Shown here: positions 5,011 through 5,106 of the stretch, piece after piece
Position numbering within the stretch: the first letter of the stretch is position 1
Layout: the number at the start of each line of letters is the position of its first letter
NCBI GenBank assembly: GCA_024697705.1
Contig: JAILFF010000093.1
Location: 1-5,106 of the forward strand
Direction: 5' to 3'
Length of the DNA: 5,106 bases
Source: Ruminococcus sp.
Lineage (GTDB): Bacteria > Bacillota > Clostridia > Oscillospirales > Ruminococcaceae
Program-made: the position numbers and the translations under genes
Notes under the pieces: model-generated
The model's input: only the letters and a program-made list of their open reading frames with translations
Told to the model about the DNA's origin: nothing
Database searches by the model: none

Positions 5011-5106
5011 TCAGTTAAGCTCGTCGTTCTCGATTGCGGTGATAAGCGAGATACGGCGTGAGTGGCGTTCCTCGTTAGAGAAGGGCGTGTTCACGAAAGC
5101 GTCCAC
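5011..5106 (-). CDS. rpiB: Ribose-5-phosphate isomerase B, C-terminal end (partial)
   Basis: The last 31 residues of a protein enter from the right edge and stop at TGA (5013-5011). They read VDAFVNTPFSNEERHSRR followed by ISLITAIENDELN. The pattern F-V-x-T-P-F/W-S then R-H-x-R-R-I matches the C-terminus of RpiB as I remember it from Mycobacterium tuberculosis, where the arginines help hold the sugar phosphate. RpiB interconverts ribose 5-phosphate and ribulose 5-phosphate in the pentose phosphate pathway. The related LacA/LacB subunits of galactose-6-phosphate isomerase are less likely, since they usually have an E/G-rich stretch before the arginines. It points the same way as marR, about 200 bases upstream of it. 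The assignment rests on a short fragment. Confidence 0.72.
   Translation of the reverse strand: MDAFVNTPFSNEERHSRRISLITAIENDELN

Overview
The window has moderate GC content. Its genes have purine-rich Shine-Dalgarno sites (GGAGG type) and near-consensus sigma-A promoters (TTGACA / TATAAT). A clostridial-type pyruvate, phosphate dikinase end and a heterodimeric ABC exporter of a kind common in gut Firmicutes point to an anaerobic Clostridia member, perhaps near Ruminococcus/Oscillospiraceae. The lineage is an inference from protein flavour, not a search result.

Layout, left to right. (1) 1-263, plus strand: the last 86 residues of pyruvate, phosphate dikinase, followed by a plain spacer and a strong hairpin terminator (395-426). 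(2) 340-633, minus strand: a compact unit with a near-perfect promoter, two good ribosome binding sites and two overlapping small ORFs of 29 and 51 codons. It runs head-on into the ppdK terminator, and the second ORF reads through that hairpin. (3) 639-4898, minus strand: a complete three-gene operon. A consensus promoter with a 41-bp near-palindrome at its start region drives a MarR-family regulator, then two half-transporters of a heterodimeric ABC exporter, ending at a GC-rich hairpin terminator. The marR stop and first ABC start overlap as ATGA, and the two ABC genes are one base apart. (4) 4948-5010: three 21-bp tandem repeats, each with a TGACGTCA palindrome. (5) 5011-5106, minus strand: the C-terminal end of a probable ribose-5-phosphate isomerase B.

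How it works together. The two ABC proteins carry complementary substitutions. The 582-residue subunit has Asp in place of the catalytic Glu and Gln in place of the switch His. The 643-residue subunit keeps Glu and His but has LSQGQ in place of LSGGQ. Together they would give one working and one degenerate ATP site, as in the TM287/288, BmrCD and LmrCD class of multidrug exporters. The MarR protein is the obvious candidate repressor of its own operon through the palindrome at the promoter, with release on binding a drug-like ligand. The ligand and substrates cannot be read from the sequence.

The core genes are of known families. The less ordinary parts are the non-coding structures around the marR promoter, the 21-bp iterons, and the small overlapping ORF unit between ppdK and the ABC operon.
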